A stretch of 64,000 nt of DNA, from the NCBI GenBank assembly GCA_019414045.1, contig DXMW01000032.1, positions 1 through 64,000 on the forward strand, read 5' to 3'. A model generated the notes under the pieces. That model was not told the DNA's origin, searched no databases, and was given only the letters and a program-made list of their open reading frames with translations. This document shows, in pieces, positions 18,459 through 27,416 of the stretch. The stretch is from Collinsella sp. (GTDB taxonomy: Bacteria; Actinomycetota; Coriobacteriia; Coriobacteriales; Coriobacteriaceae). Position numbers and translations under genes: made by a program. Positions within the stretch are counted from its first letter, which is position 1. Every line of letters begins with the position of its first letter.

Positions 18459-19460
18459 ATGGATACACTGCTCGAGGCCATTGACGTCTGCGATGTCGAT
18501 GGCTTTTGCTATGGCAACTATACGGACGAGGAGGCCGGCACCGGTTGCACCGTAATCGTGGCACCCGAGGGTGCCACCGGCGGCGTTGACGTACGTGGTG
18601 GTGCCCCCGCTTCGCGTGAGACCGACCTGCTGCGTCCCGAAAACACCGTCGATAAGGTCCACGCCGTCTGCCTTTCGGGCGGATCGGCCTTTGGCCTCGA
18701 GGCTGCAAGCGGCGTGGCCCGCGAACTCGAGAGCCGCGGCATTGGTCTGCCCGTCGGCCCCACGCAGGTGCCCATCGTGTGCTCCAGCTGTATCTTCGAC
18801 CTTGCCTTTGGCGACCCCACGGTGCGTCCCGACATTGAGGCCGGCATCGCCGCCGTGCGCGAGGCGCTCGACCACACCCCCACCAAGCTCGAACAGGGCA
18901 ACGTAGGCGCCGGCACGGGCGCTACCGTGGGTAAGCTCATGGGCCCCGCCACCTGCATGAAGGCCGGCCTTGGCGCTGCCGCCGTGGCGCTCGGCCCCAT
19001 CAAGGTGGGCGCCGTGGTCTCGGTCAACGCCTGCGGCAACGTTGTCGACCCCTTCACCGGCGAGTGGGTCGCCGGTATGCGCGCCGCAGCCGATAGCGAC
19101 CAGATCGTCGACATGGAACTCGCAGCCTTTGCCGCCGCCGGATCCATGCAGATGCCGCTCGACCGCACCAACACCACCATCAGCTGCATCGTCACCAACG
19201 TGGAACTCACTAAGGCACAAGCCACCAAGGTCTCCCAGATGGCCGCAGACGCCTACGCACACGCCATCCGTCCCACGCACACCACCAACGACGGCGACAC
19301 CATCTACACCCTCGCCAGCGGCAAACTGGGCGCCCAGGCAAGCGCCGCCGTTCCCCTAGACCTGCTGGGCATGCTCGCCGTAAGGGCTTTGCAAACCGCC
19401 ATCGTAAACGGAGCCAAAACCGCCAAAACCTCCCACGGCATCCCCGGCGCCGCGAAGTAA
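18459..19460 (+). CDS. P1 family (S58/DmpA-like) peptidase
   Basis: This 333-residue protein belongs to the self-processing S58 family of Ntn-like aminopeptidases (DmpA, BapA). The N-terminal half has GCTVIVAPEGATGGVDVRGGAP and LSGGSAFGLEAASG. The GNVGAGTGATVGK segment is near residue 150. The precursor is normally cut before a Ser or Thr to expose the nucleophile. It has no signal peptide, so it is cytosolic. It releases N-terminal residues from peptides or amides; substrate unknown. A ribosome site (GATAGGAG) precedes the ATG. Two large palindromes follow. Confidence 0.87.
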   Translation: MDTLLEAIDVCDVDGFCYGNYTDEEAGTGCTVIVAPEGATGGVDVRGGAPASRETDLLRPENTVDKVHAVCLSGGSAFGLEAASGVARELESRGIGLPVGPTQVPIVCSSCIFDLAFGDPTVRPDIEAGIAAVREALDHTPTKLEQGNVGAGTGATVGKLMGPATCMKAGLGAAAVALGPIKVGAVVSVNACGNVVDPFTGEWVAGMRAAADSDQIVDMELAAFAAAGSMQMPLDRTNTTISCIVTNVELTKAQATKVSQMAADAYAHAIRPTHTTNDGDTIYTLASGKLGAQASAAVPLDLLGMLAVRALQTAIVNGAKTAKTSHGIPGAAK

Positions 19461-19472
19461 ACTAGCTCGTCC

Positions 19473-19597
19473 GGTTGCCCGGTGGGTCTTGGTTATGTTT
19501 GCTGCTCTACAGTCCTGGCTCGCACGAAGAGCACATTAAGTGCTCTTCGGCTCGTGCGGAACTCGCGACAAACATAACCAAGACCCACCGGGCAACC
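19473..19597. repeat. Large palindromic element A
   Basis: Outer arms of 29 bases (19473-19501 and 19569-19597) are perfectly complementary. Inside is another hairpin, CGAAGAGCAC/GTGCTCTTCG (19525-19534 with 19540-19549). The element starts 12 bases past the S58 peptidase stop codon, between convergent genes. It may act as a terminator, but the arm length exceeds normal. The rest of 19461-19821 holds only palindrome B and short unremarkable sequence. Confidence 0.75.
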
Positions 19598-19690
19598 TAC
19601 CAACCAAAATCTTTTCAGCCCAGGCCCCTGTGTACCGCGCGTCGGAGATCTTCAAATTCAGCTTGCTGACATAAAGCGGGACATAGCAGA

Positions 19691-19799
19691 GGACCCCTGG
19701 TCCTTAACTTGATACGAGTTCCGCACGCAAAGGAGGCGCCAGTGGCGCCTCCGTCTTGCGCAGGACTGTTCGAAGTAGCAAGTTAAGGACCAGGGGTCC
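19691..19799. repeat. Large palindromic element B
   Basis: Outer 21-base arms (19691-19711 and 19779-19799) are perfectly complementary. The centre holds a 10-bp palindrome around one base (19732-19741 with 19743-19752), with partly matching sequence between. It lies 22 bases beyond the glycosyltransferase stop codon on the minus strand. Its sequence is unrelated to element A although its architecture is the same. Confidence 0.75.
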
Positions 19800-19821
19800 C
19801 CGTTACCCGAGCGTTTCTGCC

Positions 19822-20853
19822 CTAGTTGAATTTGAAGATCTTTGAGGCAAGGCGGTATAGGCCGAGTGTGGTTTTGTCTCCGGCACGACCGCGGAGGTTG
19901 GTGAAGAAGCCGACCACACCGTAACGTGCACGACGATACATACGCTCGTCATAGGCCTTCAAATCATTCCACAGCGTCTTTAGGCGCTCGTCGGCGCAAT
20001 CTTCCTCGGAAAGCTTGGTGAGCACCGAGCAGATCGCCATCATCATAGTGAAATAACCCATCATGTACGAACGCAGACGCGACGACTCGACATCGCTGTA
20101 CAGGTGGTACGACTCCATCATGATGCGCGTCACACGGAACTGCTGATCGAGACGCTTGACCATCGTGGCCTCGTTGACACTCTGGCCCTCGCGACCGATA
20201 AAGTAGCGATAGAGGTCGATGTCGGCGTAGTACATGGTCTTGCAACGCGGCAGCGGCACGTAGGCGTAGATGTTGTCCACGTAGAACGTGTGTGCCGGCA
20301 TAGGTAGATTGGACTCACGCAGTACATCGGTGCGATAGCACAGGCTGTGCATGAGCAGGTTCTGATCGGGACGGAAGTGTCCGATCTGGTCCCAAGAGAA
20401 AATCTTTTTGCGCGGCAGGGCAAACTTGTAGCCAATAGCGGTATGCGTACCCTCGTAAACCTTCTCGTACACGTAGTTCGAGATAAACAGGTCGACGCGC
20501 TGGTCGCGCTCCTCAAAGCCACGCAGAATCGACAGCATGGTCGAAAGCGCCGCACCGTCGAGCCAGTCGTCCGAGTCAACGACCTTGTAGTACGTACCAT
20601 GTGCCTCGCGCAGGCCCGAGAGGACGGCGATACCGTGACCGCCATTCTCCTGGTGCACCGCGCGGATGATTCCAGGATAACGGGCCTCCCACTCGTCGGC
20701 CTTGACGGCCGTCTCGTCCTTGGAGCCATCGTCCACCACGATAATCTCGATATCGGTGGCGTAATTGCTCCCCTCCAAGATGGAGGTGATGCAATGGTCC
20801 ATGTCCTTGGCGGCGTTATACGAGGGAATACCGAATGTTATGACTTTATGCAT
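19822..20853 (-). CDS. Family 2 glycosyltransferase
   Basis: This 343-residue enzyme has a GT-A fold: TFGIPSYNAAKDMDHCI, the nucleotide-binding EIIVVDDGSKDET, HQENGGHGIAVLSGLREA and the metal-binding SDDW. It transfers a sugar from a nucleotide donor to a glycan or lipid acceptor at the cytoplasmic membrane face. The start at 20853 overlaps the glf stop codon by eight bases, so it is coupled to UDP-galactopyranose mutase. That pairing suggests a galactofuranosyl transferase for a surface polymer, which is inference. No transmembrane segment is obvious. Confidence 0.85.
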   Translation of the reverse strand: MHKVITFGIPSYNAAKDMDHCITSILEGSNYATDIEIIVVDDGSKDETAVKADEWEARYPGIIRAVHQENGGHGIAVLSGLREAHGTYYKVVDSDDWLDGAALSTMLSILRGFEERDQRVDLFISNYVYEKVYEGTHTAIGYKFALPRKKIFSWDQIGHFRPDQNLLMHSLCYRTDVLRESNLPMPAHTFYVDNIYAYVPLPRCKTMYYADIDLYRYFIGREGQSVNEATMVKRLDQQFRVTRIMMESYHLYSDVESSRLRSYMMGYFTMMMAICSVLTKLSEEDCADERLKTLWNDLKAYDERMYRRARYGVVGFFTNLRGRAGDKTTLGLYRLASKIFKFN

Positions 20854-22048
20854 GGCAGGCGATAATCTCATCCGAAAGATCGAGGGCGGAATTGGTCACG
20901 GCGTCCATATCGTAGTAACGATACTCGGCCAGACGACCCACCGGGTGGAAGTTCGTCAGGTTCTGGACGCGCTCAAGATAGCGCTCGTAGAGCTCACGGT
21001 TCTCGGGCTCAAGAATGGCGTAGTACGGCGTCTCACCCGAGCCGGGCGTATAGGCTTTGGAGTACTCCTTCATGATGGTGGTCTTGCCGGGCAAAACCTG
21101 ACCGGTCATGTTCTTGAACTCGGTGATGCGCGTGTAGTCCTCGCTCGTGGTGTAGTTGACGGTGCCCACGGGCTGGAACTGGTCCATATCGAGCGTCTCG
21201 AACTTCATATCGAGCGTGCGGTACGGCAGCGCGCCCAGGTCGAGGTTGAACAGCTCGTCGAGCGGACCGGTGTAGACGATCTCGCCGCCATAGACCTTGC
21301 CGTCGATCTTGACGGTGGTCTCGTCGATCTCGAAGAGGTCGCGGGCGTCCACGTCGCAGAACACATCAATCAGATCGTGATCGAGCATATGCTCGAACAG
21401 CGCGGTATAGCCGTCCTGCGGCATGCCCTGGAAAGGAGCCTGCGGGAAGTAGCGATCGTCATCGCCCACAAAGACGGGGACGCGGCCGGTGATCGAGGGG
21501 TCGATCTGGTCGGGCGTCTGGCCCCACTGCTTCATGGTGTAATGCAAAAAGACGTTCTCATAGACATAATCGGCGACCTCGGCAAGATCCGGGTCGTTCT
21601 TCTTGCGCAGCTCCATAATGGGCACCTTGACGTCCTTGCCAAAGGTCTCCACGAGCTTTTGGTACAGTTCCTCGCCGCGCTCATCGCCAAAGGCAAGCTT
21701 GAGGCTCGCATGGTTAAAGGGCACGGGCATTAGGGTACCGTTGATGTTGGCGAGCACCTTGTGCTGGTAGTCCGTCCACTTGGTAAAGCGCGACAGGAAA
21801 TTGTGGACGCGCTCGTTAAAGGTATGGTAGATGTGCGGACCATACTCGTGGACCAGGATTCCCGCCTCGTCAGTGCAGTCGAAGGCATTGCCCGCAATGT
21901 GGCTACGGCGCTCCAAAACGGCAACACGATAGCCGATGGTTTCGGCAAGACGGCGGGCGCAAACGGCACCGGCATAACCGGCGCCGACAACGATCATGTC
22001 GTACGCACCGGCATTAAAGCCTTCAGGCAGGCCTGAGGTAATCTGCAT
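20846..22048 (-). CDS. glf: UDP-galactopyranose mutase
   Basis: This 400-residue flavoenzyme converts UDP-galactopyranose to UDP-galactofuranose for surface glycans. It has an N-terminal FAD-binding GAGYAGAVCARRLAE loop, LERRSHIAGNAFD, EYGPHIYHT, and later YFPQAPFQGMPQDGYT with the Arg/Tyr active-site region around DQFQPVGTVNY and ITEFKN. A roughly 15-residue N-terminal lead precedes the Rossmann fold. It is first in a two-gene unit with the glycosyltransferase. Confidence 0.94.
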   Translation of the reverse strand: MQITSGLPEGFNAGAYDMIVVGAGYAGAVCARRLAETIGYRVAVLERRSHIAGNAFDCTDEAGILVHEYGPHIYHTFNERVHNFLSRFTKWTDYQHKVLANINGTLMPVPFNHASLKLAFGDERGEELYQKLVETFGKDVKVPIMELRKKNDPDLAEVADYVYENVFLHYTMKQWGQTPDQIDPSITGRVPVFVGDDDRYFPQAPFQGMPQDGYTALFEHMLDHDLIDVFCDVDARDLFEIDETTVKIDGKVYGGEIVYTGPLDELFNLDLGALPYRTLDMKFETLDMDQFQPVGTVNYTTSEDYTRITEFKNMTGQVLPGKTTIMKEYSKAYTPGSGETPYYAILEPENRELYERYLERVQNLTNFHPVGRLAEYRYYDMDAVTNSALDLSDEIIACHA

Positions 22049-22146
22049 CGATACTCCTTGTCAAAAGCCACGTGCTCGTTAGCTGGGCTTTTCTCGAACA
22101 TTCTTCGAGACATATTTATCAGAGCGATTATAGCGCTAATGCGTCC

Positions 22147-22226
22147 TATAATGAGCTTGCCACACAAGGAAAGCTCAAGCACCGCGGCGTACATTATTGA
22201 AAGGTAAACCCGCTAGCAGCGGGTTT
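22147..22226 (+). promoter_or_regulatory. pta promoter and leader hairpin
   Basis: A TATAAT -10 box (22147-22152) has no convincing -35. About 50 bases later the transcript would contain a perfect 9-bp hairpin AAACCCGCT/AGCGGGTTT (22206-22214 with 22218-22226) followed by ATTCG. A terminator-like hairpin inside the 5-prime leader, 54 bases before the pta start codon, suggests attenuation or mRNA protection. Confidence 0.45.
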
Positions 22227-22279
22227 ATTCGTGAACAGCCGGGCGCCTGGAGCTTAGCGAAACGCTTGTAAGGAGTAAC

Positions 22280-23260
22280 ATGAGCGATTTCCTTAACCGT
22301 ATGAAGTCTGCCGCCAAGGCCGACCTTAAGACGATCGTCCTGCCCGAGGGCGAGGATCCGCGCACCATCGTCGCAGCCACCAAGATCATCGAGGAGGGCC
22401 TGGCAAAGCTCGTCATCCTGGGCAACCCCGACGAGATCGACGTTCCCGGCGCTACCGTCATCGACCCGCGCAATGCCGAGAAGCACGAGGAGTATGCGCA
22501 GAAGTTTGCTGAGCTCCGCGCCAAGAAGGGCGTTACCATCGAGCAGGCTCGCGCCCAGGTGATGGACGCCACCTACTTTGGCACCATGATGGTCAAGATG
22601 GGCGACGCCGACGGCCTGGTCTCCGGCGCCTGCCACTCCACCGCCGACACCCTGCGCCCTGCACTTCAGATCCTCAAGACCGCCCCGGGCACCAAGCTGG
22701 TCTCGGCCTTCTTCGTGATGTGCACCGACACCCCGCAGTTCGGCACCGACGGCACGCTGATCTTCGCCGACTGCGGCCTCAACATCAACCCGTCCTCCGA
22801 CGAGCTCTCCGAGATCGCCATCGCCTCCGCTCACTCCTGGTCCACCTTCATGGGCAACGTTGAGCCGCACGTGGCCATGCTCTCCTACTCCACCATGGGC
22901 TCCGCCGGCGGCGAGGTCGCCAAGAAGGTCCAAGAGGCCGTAAAGTTCTGCAAGGAGAAGGCTCCCGAGCTCGCCATCGACGGCGACCTGCAGCTCGATG
23001 CCGCTATCGTCCCCACTGTCGCCCAGCTCAAGGCTCCCGGCTCCTCCGTCGCCGGTAAGGCTAACGTGCTGGTGTTCCCCGACCTCGAGGCCGGCAACAT
23101 CGGCTACAAGCTGGTCCAGCGCTTCGCCGGTGCTGACGCCTACGGCCCCATCCTGCAGGGCATCGCCAAGCCGGTTAACGACCTTTCGCGCGGCTGCTCT
23201 GCCGACGACATCGTGGGTGTCGTAGCCATCACCGCCGTCCAGGCTCAGATGGCTGAGTAG
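22280..23260 (+). CDS. pta: Phosphate acetyltransferase
   Basis: This 326-residue enzyme converts acetyl-CoA and phosphate to acetyl phosphate, the substrate of the acetate kinases that follow. Family motifs visible are KTIVLPEGEDPR near the N-terminus, GLVSGACHSTADTLRPALQ, FADCGLNINPS, MLSYSTMGSAGGE and DLEAGNIGYKLVQRF. The length is that of the short, single-domain class. AAGGAGTAAC provides the ribosome site. Convergent with the first acetate kinase gene. Confidence 0.95.
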   Translation: MSDFLNRMKSAAKADLKTIVLPEGEDPRTIVAATKIIEEGLAKLVILGNPDEIDVPGATVIDPRNAEKHEEYAQKFAELRAKKGVTIEQARAQVMDATYFGTMMVKMGDADGLVSGACHSTADTLRPALQILKTAPGTKLVSAFFVMCTDTPQFGTDGTLIFADCGLNINPSSDELSEIAIASAHSWSTFMGNVEPHVAMLSYSTMGSAGGEVAKKVQEAVKFCKEKAPELAIDGDLQLDAAIVPTVAQLKAPGSSVAGKANVLVFPDLEAGNIGYKLVQRFAGADAYGPILQGIAKPVNDLSRGCSADDIVGVVAITAVQAQMAE

Positions 23261-23275
23261 CGGACGCACTCGCCC

Positions 23276-23408
23276 GAAGGCCGTACGGGCTAACCCCTGA
23301 AAACGTCCTCGACCAATGAAACGCCCCCGTTCTGCTCCTTCGGAGCTACGAACGGGGGCGTTTCTGGTCAGTGCGGAATGTTTTCAGGGGTTAGCCCGTA
23401 CGGCCTTC
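23276..23408. repeat. Large palindromic element C
   Basis: Perfect 29-base arms (23276-23304 and 23380-23408) enclose GACCA/TGGTC, then a 15-bp perfect stem (23318-23332 with 23350-23364) and a final GCTCC/GGAGC. The whole 133 bases can fold into one long hairpin. It begins 16 bases past the pta stop codon. The remaining 23409-23558 contains nothing I can recognise. Confidence 0.75.
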
Positions 23409-23558
23409 TACTGCCACGAAGCATTCAGAACATCTGGAGTGGACGGCGGCTTGGCTACGAGCTGGGGCTGAGGATCTGAATGAATGGGTGTCGTTGCTGG
23501 GAGCGCTGGCGTTACTGGTGATGATCACTTTGGGACTCGAATTTCCGCCTGCTAGCAA

Positions 23559-23592
23559 AAAGGCCTCCTGAGCTGCTGCTCAGGAGGCCTTT
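23559..23592. terminator. Bidirectional terminator between pta and ackA
   Basis: A 13-bp perfect stem AGGCCTCCTGAGC/GCTCAGGAGGCCT (23561-23573 with 23578-23590) is flanked by AAAAA on the left and TTTC on the right. It lies 23 bases beyond the minus-strand acetate kinase stop codon. Confidence 0.85.
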
Positions 23593-23614
23593 CGTTCAAT
23601 CGCAAGCGAACGCA

Positions 23615-24793
23615 CTAGTTATTCGCGGTCAAACGCTCGACGTCGTGGGCGATCATGTATTCCTCGTCGGTGGGGATGACCATGACCGTGACGGAAGAGC
23701 CGGCGGCGCTGATGACCTGCGGGCCGTTACCCACGGCCTCGCGGTTCTTGTTGTTGTCGATGCGCACGCCCAGCCACTCGAAGCAGTCGCAGAAAGCCTT
23801 GCGGATCGACCAGTCGTTCTCGCCAATGCCGGCGGTAAAGGTAATGGTGTCCACGCCCGCCATGGAAGCGATCATGGAGCCGGCCTGCTGCATGGCCTTG
23901 TAGGCGAACATATCGAAGGCGAGCAGGCAGCGCTCGTCGCCCTCGGAGGCGCGCGTACGGATGTCACGGGCGTCGTTGGAGATGCCCGAGATGGCAAGCA
24001 GACCAGACTGCTTGTTCATCATGTCATCGACTTCCTGGTAGCTGTAGCCGCCCTCGCGCTGCAGGTAGCACACGGTAGCCGGGTCAATGGAACCACAACG
24101 GGTGCCCATCATCAGGCCGTCGAGCGGCGTGAGGCCCATCGTGGTATCGCGGCATACACCGTCCTCGATGGCGGCAAGCGAGGCGCCGTTGCCCAAATGG
24201 CACGAGAGCAGGCGGTGGCAGCGCGAGCCCAGGATCTCCTTGGCCATCATCCACTCATAGCGGTGACTCGTGCCGTGGGCACCGTACTTGCGCACGTGGT
24301 ACTTGTCGCACACGTCCTTGGGCAGCGCGTAGGTGTAGGCGACCTCGGGCATGGTCATGTGGAACGAGGTGTCGAAGACGGCCACGTTGGGCAGCTCCGG
24401 ATACTTCTCGCGGCAATATTCGATTGCCGCGGCCTCGCCGTAATTGTGCAGCGGGGCGAGCGGAGCAACCTCGAGGATCTTAGCCATGACCTCATCGTCG
24501 ACGACCGCGGAATCATCGAAGTGCCAGCCACCCTGAACGATACGGTGGCCGATGCCATCGATCGTAAAGTCGGTCTTCTCGAGCTCCTCGAGCACGCGCG
24601 CAATGGCGCAGCGATGATCGGGAAAAGGAATCTCCTCGGTCTGCTTGGCACCACCGTTCTCGGAGTGGCCAAAGATGCCCATGTCCGAGCCGATACGCTC
24701 GCAGTTGCCCTTGGCGAAAACCTCGCGAGTATCGGTATCCAAAAGCTGATATTTAAGGCTCGAGCTGCCGGCGTTGACAACAAGTACGTTCAT
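23615..24793 (-). CDS. ackA: Acetate kinase (canonical paralogue)
   Basis: This 392-residue ASKHA-fold kinase makes ATP and acetate from acetyl phosphate. It keeps the standard motifs: NAGSSSLKYQL (Asn contacting phosphate), GHRIVQGG with the substrate Arg, AHGTSHRY, the HLGNGAS loop, MGTRCGSIDP with the second Arg, FTAGIGEN and the late EE in PTDEEYMIA. Those motifs differ in the upstream paralogue. It is separated from that paralogue by about 160 bases with a terminator and its own promoter region. Confidence 0.94.
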   Translation of the reverse strand: MNVLVVNAGSSSLKYQLLDTDTREVFAKGNCERIGSDMGIFGHSENGGAKQTEEIPFPDHRCAIARVLEELEKTDFTIDGIGHRIVQGGWHFDDSAVVDDEVMAKILEVAPLAPLHNYGEAAAIEYCREKYPELPNVAVFDTSFHMTMPEVAYTYALPKDVCDKYHVRKYGAHGTSHRYEWMMAKEILGSRCHRLLSCHLGNGASLAAIEDGVCRDTTMGLTPLDGLMMGTRCGSIDPATVCYLQREGGYSYQEVDDMMNKQSGLLAISGISNDARDIRTRASEGDERCLLAFDMFAYKAMQQAGSMIASMAGVDTITFTAGIGENDWSIRKAFCDCFEWLGVRIDNNKNREAVGNGPQVISAAGSSVTVMVIPTDEEYMIAHDVERLTANN

Positions 24794-24859
24794 GAGACTC
24801 CTTTGCAGTGCGATACGGTCGGCGCAGACCCCTTAAGGCGGCCGCATGTTAATAAGAAG

Positions 24860-24876
24860 TTATCACAACTTGATAA
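24860..24876. promoter_or_regulatory. Inverted repeat in the ackA promoter region
   Basis: TTATCA (24860-24865) and TGATAA (24871-24876) flank five bases in an AT-rich patch 67-83 bases upstream of the first ackA. Symmetry and position suit a dimeric regulator; no family can be named. Confidence 0.3.
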
Positions 24877-24910
24877 ATAGCTATCAGGCATATCGCTCAA
24901 CGAGACAGAA

Positions 24911-24945
24911 GAGGGGCTGAACGGCGCTCGGTCGTCCAGCCCCTC
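24911..24945 (-). terminator. Terminator of the second acetate kinase gene
   Basis: A 9-bp stem GAGGGGCTG/CAGCCCCTC (24911-24919 with 24937-24945) lies 12 bases past the stop at 24957. The minus-strand tail TTCTGTCTCG is moderately T-rich. Confidence 0.65.
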
Positions 24946-24956
24946 CCCTCTTGCAA

Positions 24957-26135
24957 TTACTTGCCGTTGACGATGCGCTCGACGTCGGAAGCGATCATGA
25001 ACTCCTCGTCCGTGGGGATGACGAAAATCTTGACCTTGGAATCCTTGGCAGACAGGCACCAAGCGCCGTCACCACGCAGGGCGTTGCGGGCATGATCCAT
25101 CTTGACGCCCATAAAGGCCAGGCGGTCGGCAACGCCGGCGCGGACGGCCGGAGCGTGCTCGCCGATGCCGGCGGTAAAGACCAGGGTGTCCATACCGCAC
25201 ATAGAAGTGGCCATCTCGGCAGCCTTGGCGGCAATCTTGTAGACGAACATATCGAAGGCGAGCTGAGCCTCGGGGTCGCCAGCGGCAGCGAGCTCCTCGA
25301 CATTGCGGCAGTCGTTGGTCTTGCCACCGGTCACAGCCAAAAGGCCGGACTTCTTGTTCATCATCTCGTCAACCTCGTCGAAGGTGTAGCCGCCCTCGCG
25401 CTGCAGGTAGCACACGGTAGCCGGGTCGATGGAGCCACAGCGGGTGCCCATCATGACGCCGTCAAGCGGGGTGAGACCCATGGTGGTGTCCATGCACTTG
25501 CCGTCCTCGATGGCGCACAGGGAAGCGCCGGAACCGATGTGGCACACGACGACCTTGCGAGCCTCGCCGTTGGTCATCTCGGCAACCTTCTTGGAGATGT
25601 AGCGGTAGCTGGTGCCGTGGGCGCCGTACTTACGGATGTGCAGCTTGTCGCAGACGTCCTTGGGCAGGGCGTAGGTCTTGGCGACCTCGGGCATATTGAA
25701 GTGGAAAGCAGTATCGTAGACCGTGACGTTGGGCAGGTCGGGATACTGCTCCAGGCAGTACTCGATAACGTTGGCCTCGGGGTTGTTGTGCAGCGGGGCG
25801 AGCGGAGCGACCTCGCGGATCTTGGCGAGGACGTCCTCGTCGACGAGGGAGGAATCGCCAAAGTACCAACCGCCCTGAACGATACGGTGGCCAATGCCCT
25901 CGATCTTGATGCCGTTAGCCTCGAGGTCCTTCAGGACGACCTCGATGGCGACCTTGTGGTCGGGGAACTCGATGTTCTCGGTCACCTTCTTGGAGCCGTT
26001 GGCAGCGTGGGTGAAGGTACCGCCGGTAAAGCAGACGCGCTCGCAGGAGCCCTTTGCGGACACCTTGTGGGACTTGGTATCGATGACCTGATACTTAAGG
26101 GTCGAAGATCCCGCGTTGACGACCAGAACGTTCAT
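24957..26135 (-). CDS. Acetate kinase family protein, divergent paralogue
   Basis: This 392-residue protein has the same length and overall motifs as the neighbouring acetate kinase (NAGSSTLKYQV, GHRIVQGG, MGTRCGSIDP, FTAGIGEH, PTDEEFMIA). Two conserved positions differ: AHGTSYRY where the family has HGTSH, and HIGSGAS where it has HLGNG. From memory of the Methanosarcina enzyme, the second position (Asn211) contacts phosphate. Many surface segments differ, so this is an old duplication. It may use another acyl phosphate such as propionyl or butyryl phosphate, or run in the other direction; this is inference. It is upstream of the canonical copy on the same strand. Confidence 0.85.
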   Translation of the reverse strand: MNVLVVNAGSSTLKYQVIDTKSHKVSAKGSCERVCFTGGTFTHAANGSKKVTENIEFPDHKVAIEVVLKDLEANGIKIEGIGHRIVQGGWYFGDSSLVDEDVLAKIREVAPLAPLHNNPEANVIEYCLEQYPDLPNVTVYDTAFHFNMPEVAKTYALPKDVCDKLHIRKYGAHGTSYRYISKKVAEMTNGEARKVVVCHIGSGASLCAIEDGKCMDTTMGLTPLDGVMMGTRCGSIDPATVCYLQREGGYTFDEVDEMMNKKSGLLAVTGGKTNDCRNVEELAAAGDPEAQLAFDMFVYKIAAKAAEMATSMCGMDTLVFTAGIGEHAPAVRAGVADRLAFMGVKMDHARNALRGDGAWCLSAKDSKVKIFVIPTDEEFMIASDVERIVNGK

Positions 26136-26188
26136 GTGTCTCCCTACTAACAGGCGGTGTGGCGCCGCCAGGTTACATACGCTTCAAT

Positions 26189-26222
26189 AATAAACCCAAA
26201 CGCCCTCGCGCTCGGGTTTATT
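26189..26222 (-). terminator. Terminator of the MFS transporter gene
   Basis: AATAAACCC (26189-26197) pairs perfectly with GGGTTTATT (26214-26222), with inner GAGCG/CGCTC-like pairing. The minus-strand flank is TTATTG. It lies 34 bases past the stop at 26256. Confidence 0.6.
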
Positions 26223-26255
26223 GCGTTGATATATAAGTTATCGGTGCCCAAATAC

Positions 26256-27416
26256 TCATGACCTTTGGCGTGTAAGACGAAATAGCGCGGGGATATACAC
26301 AAGGGAAGAAATCCCGAGCGCGACAAGCAATACGACTCGAATGCCCGCAACGCTACTCAACACAGCGTTGAGCAGATAGAAAAGAACGGCACCCACCGCC
26401 ACCATCTGGCTTTGAACCGAAATCAGTGAACAGCGCATCGAAGAATCGGCTGCTTTTTGAAAAATTGAGTATTTAATTGGAGCAAATAACGAGTACGCAA
26501 CCGTCTGCAGCACATAGAACACGGGCAGCAAATTAGCCGGAGTAAGGGGAATCAAAAACAAAGCTGTCAGGAAAAGGCGCACGATGCCGCAAATACGCGC
26601 AAAGCGGCCCTTGCCGACATGAGCAATCGCACAGGGCACAATAAGTCCCATGGAGGCCGAGGCAAGGAGCTGGACCGCAATGGTCACACCCGAAGCGACG
26701 GCATTCATTCCGCGACCCGCAAGCAGCAGTGAGAAAAAGTCTTCCAGGGCGACAAAAGCAAATGCCTGAGAACAGTCCATGATGAACGCTGAACGAAGAA
26801 TGCCATTACCCGCAATAGCGGCACCGATCATCTTCGGGCTAATCCCATGTTCAGGTGTCGTCGCAGTGCCCCCTCTTCGCATCTCAGGAATGCAGACAAC
26901 GACAACCAACGTCAACACCATTGCGATGATATCTGCCGAAAGACCAATGAGATATGCACCGACGGACGAAATGAAACCGCCCACGCAAGCGGAGATGGCA
27001 TAAGAGGCATAGAAAACAAATCGCTCAACGACATTAAGTCTTACGAGCTGGTCCTGAGAGACGCTGTCAATGTAAATCGCTTCGATGGATCCGCTCACAC
27101 ACGCAACGGCAAAACCCTTGAGAGCGAACGCACCGATTAAAAGCAGGGGAGAACGGACGAGAAGCAGGGCGGCGTAGTATCCAAGCATTCCCACGACGCC
27201 AACGAGACCGCTTGTCTTTCGTCCAAACCTATCAGCAATATAGCCAGTGGGAACTTCAAGGATGAACTTGCTCACTTGATATGCAATCATCATGCTAGAA
27301 ATCGATACCATCGAAAGTCCGACGAACTCAAGGTAGACAGTTAGAAAATACAAGATGGTGCTGAAGTTCGACAGAAAAACGAACGTCATATAAAGCAAAA
27401 CCGTACGGTTTTTCAT
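26256..27416 (-). CDS. MFS transporter
   Basis: This 386-residue protein has about 12 hydrophobic helices and the loop 2-3 MFS signature EVPTGYIADRFGRKTSG, so it is a drug or metabolite exporter-like facilitator. The start at 27416 follows a GGAGGGCGGAGC ribosome site; eight earlier in-frame codons are less likely. Base composition is visibly less GC-rich and codon choice less biased than in neighbours. It lies 120 bases downstream of a LysR-type gene on the same strand, which may control it. The substrate is unknown. Confidence 0.8.
   Translation of the reverse strand: MKNRTVLLYMTFVFLSNFSTILYFLTVYLEFVGLSMVSISSMMIAYQVSKFILEVPTGYIADRFGRKTSGLVGVVGMLGYYAALLLVRSPLLLIGAFALKGFAVACVSGSIEAIYIDSVSQDQLVRLNVVERFVFYASYAISACVGGFISSVGAYLIGLSADIIAMVLTLVVVVCIPEMRRGGTATTPEHGISPKMIGAAIAGNGILRSAFIMDCSQAFAFVALEDFFSLLLAGRGMNAVASGVTIAVQLLASASMGLIVPCAIAHVGKGRFARICGIVRLFLTALFLIPLTPANLLPVFYVLQTVAYSLFAPIKYSIFQKAADSSMRCSLISVQSQMVAVGAVLFYLLNAVLSSVAGIRVVLLVALGISSLVYIPALFRLTRQRS

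Noticed and set aside
24957..26135. Decaying pseudogene copy of ackA
   Set aside because: The frame is full length, nearly all motifs are intact and it has its own terminator; only two motif positions differ.
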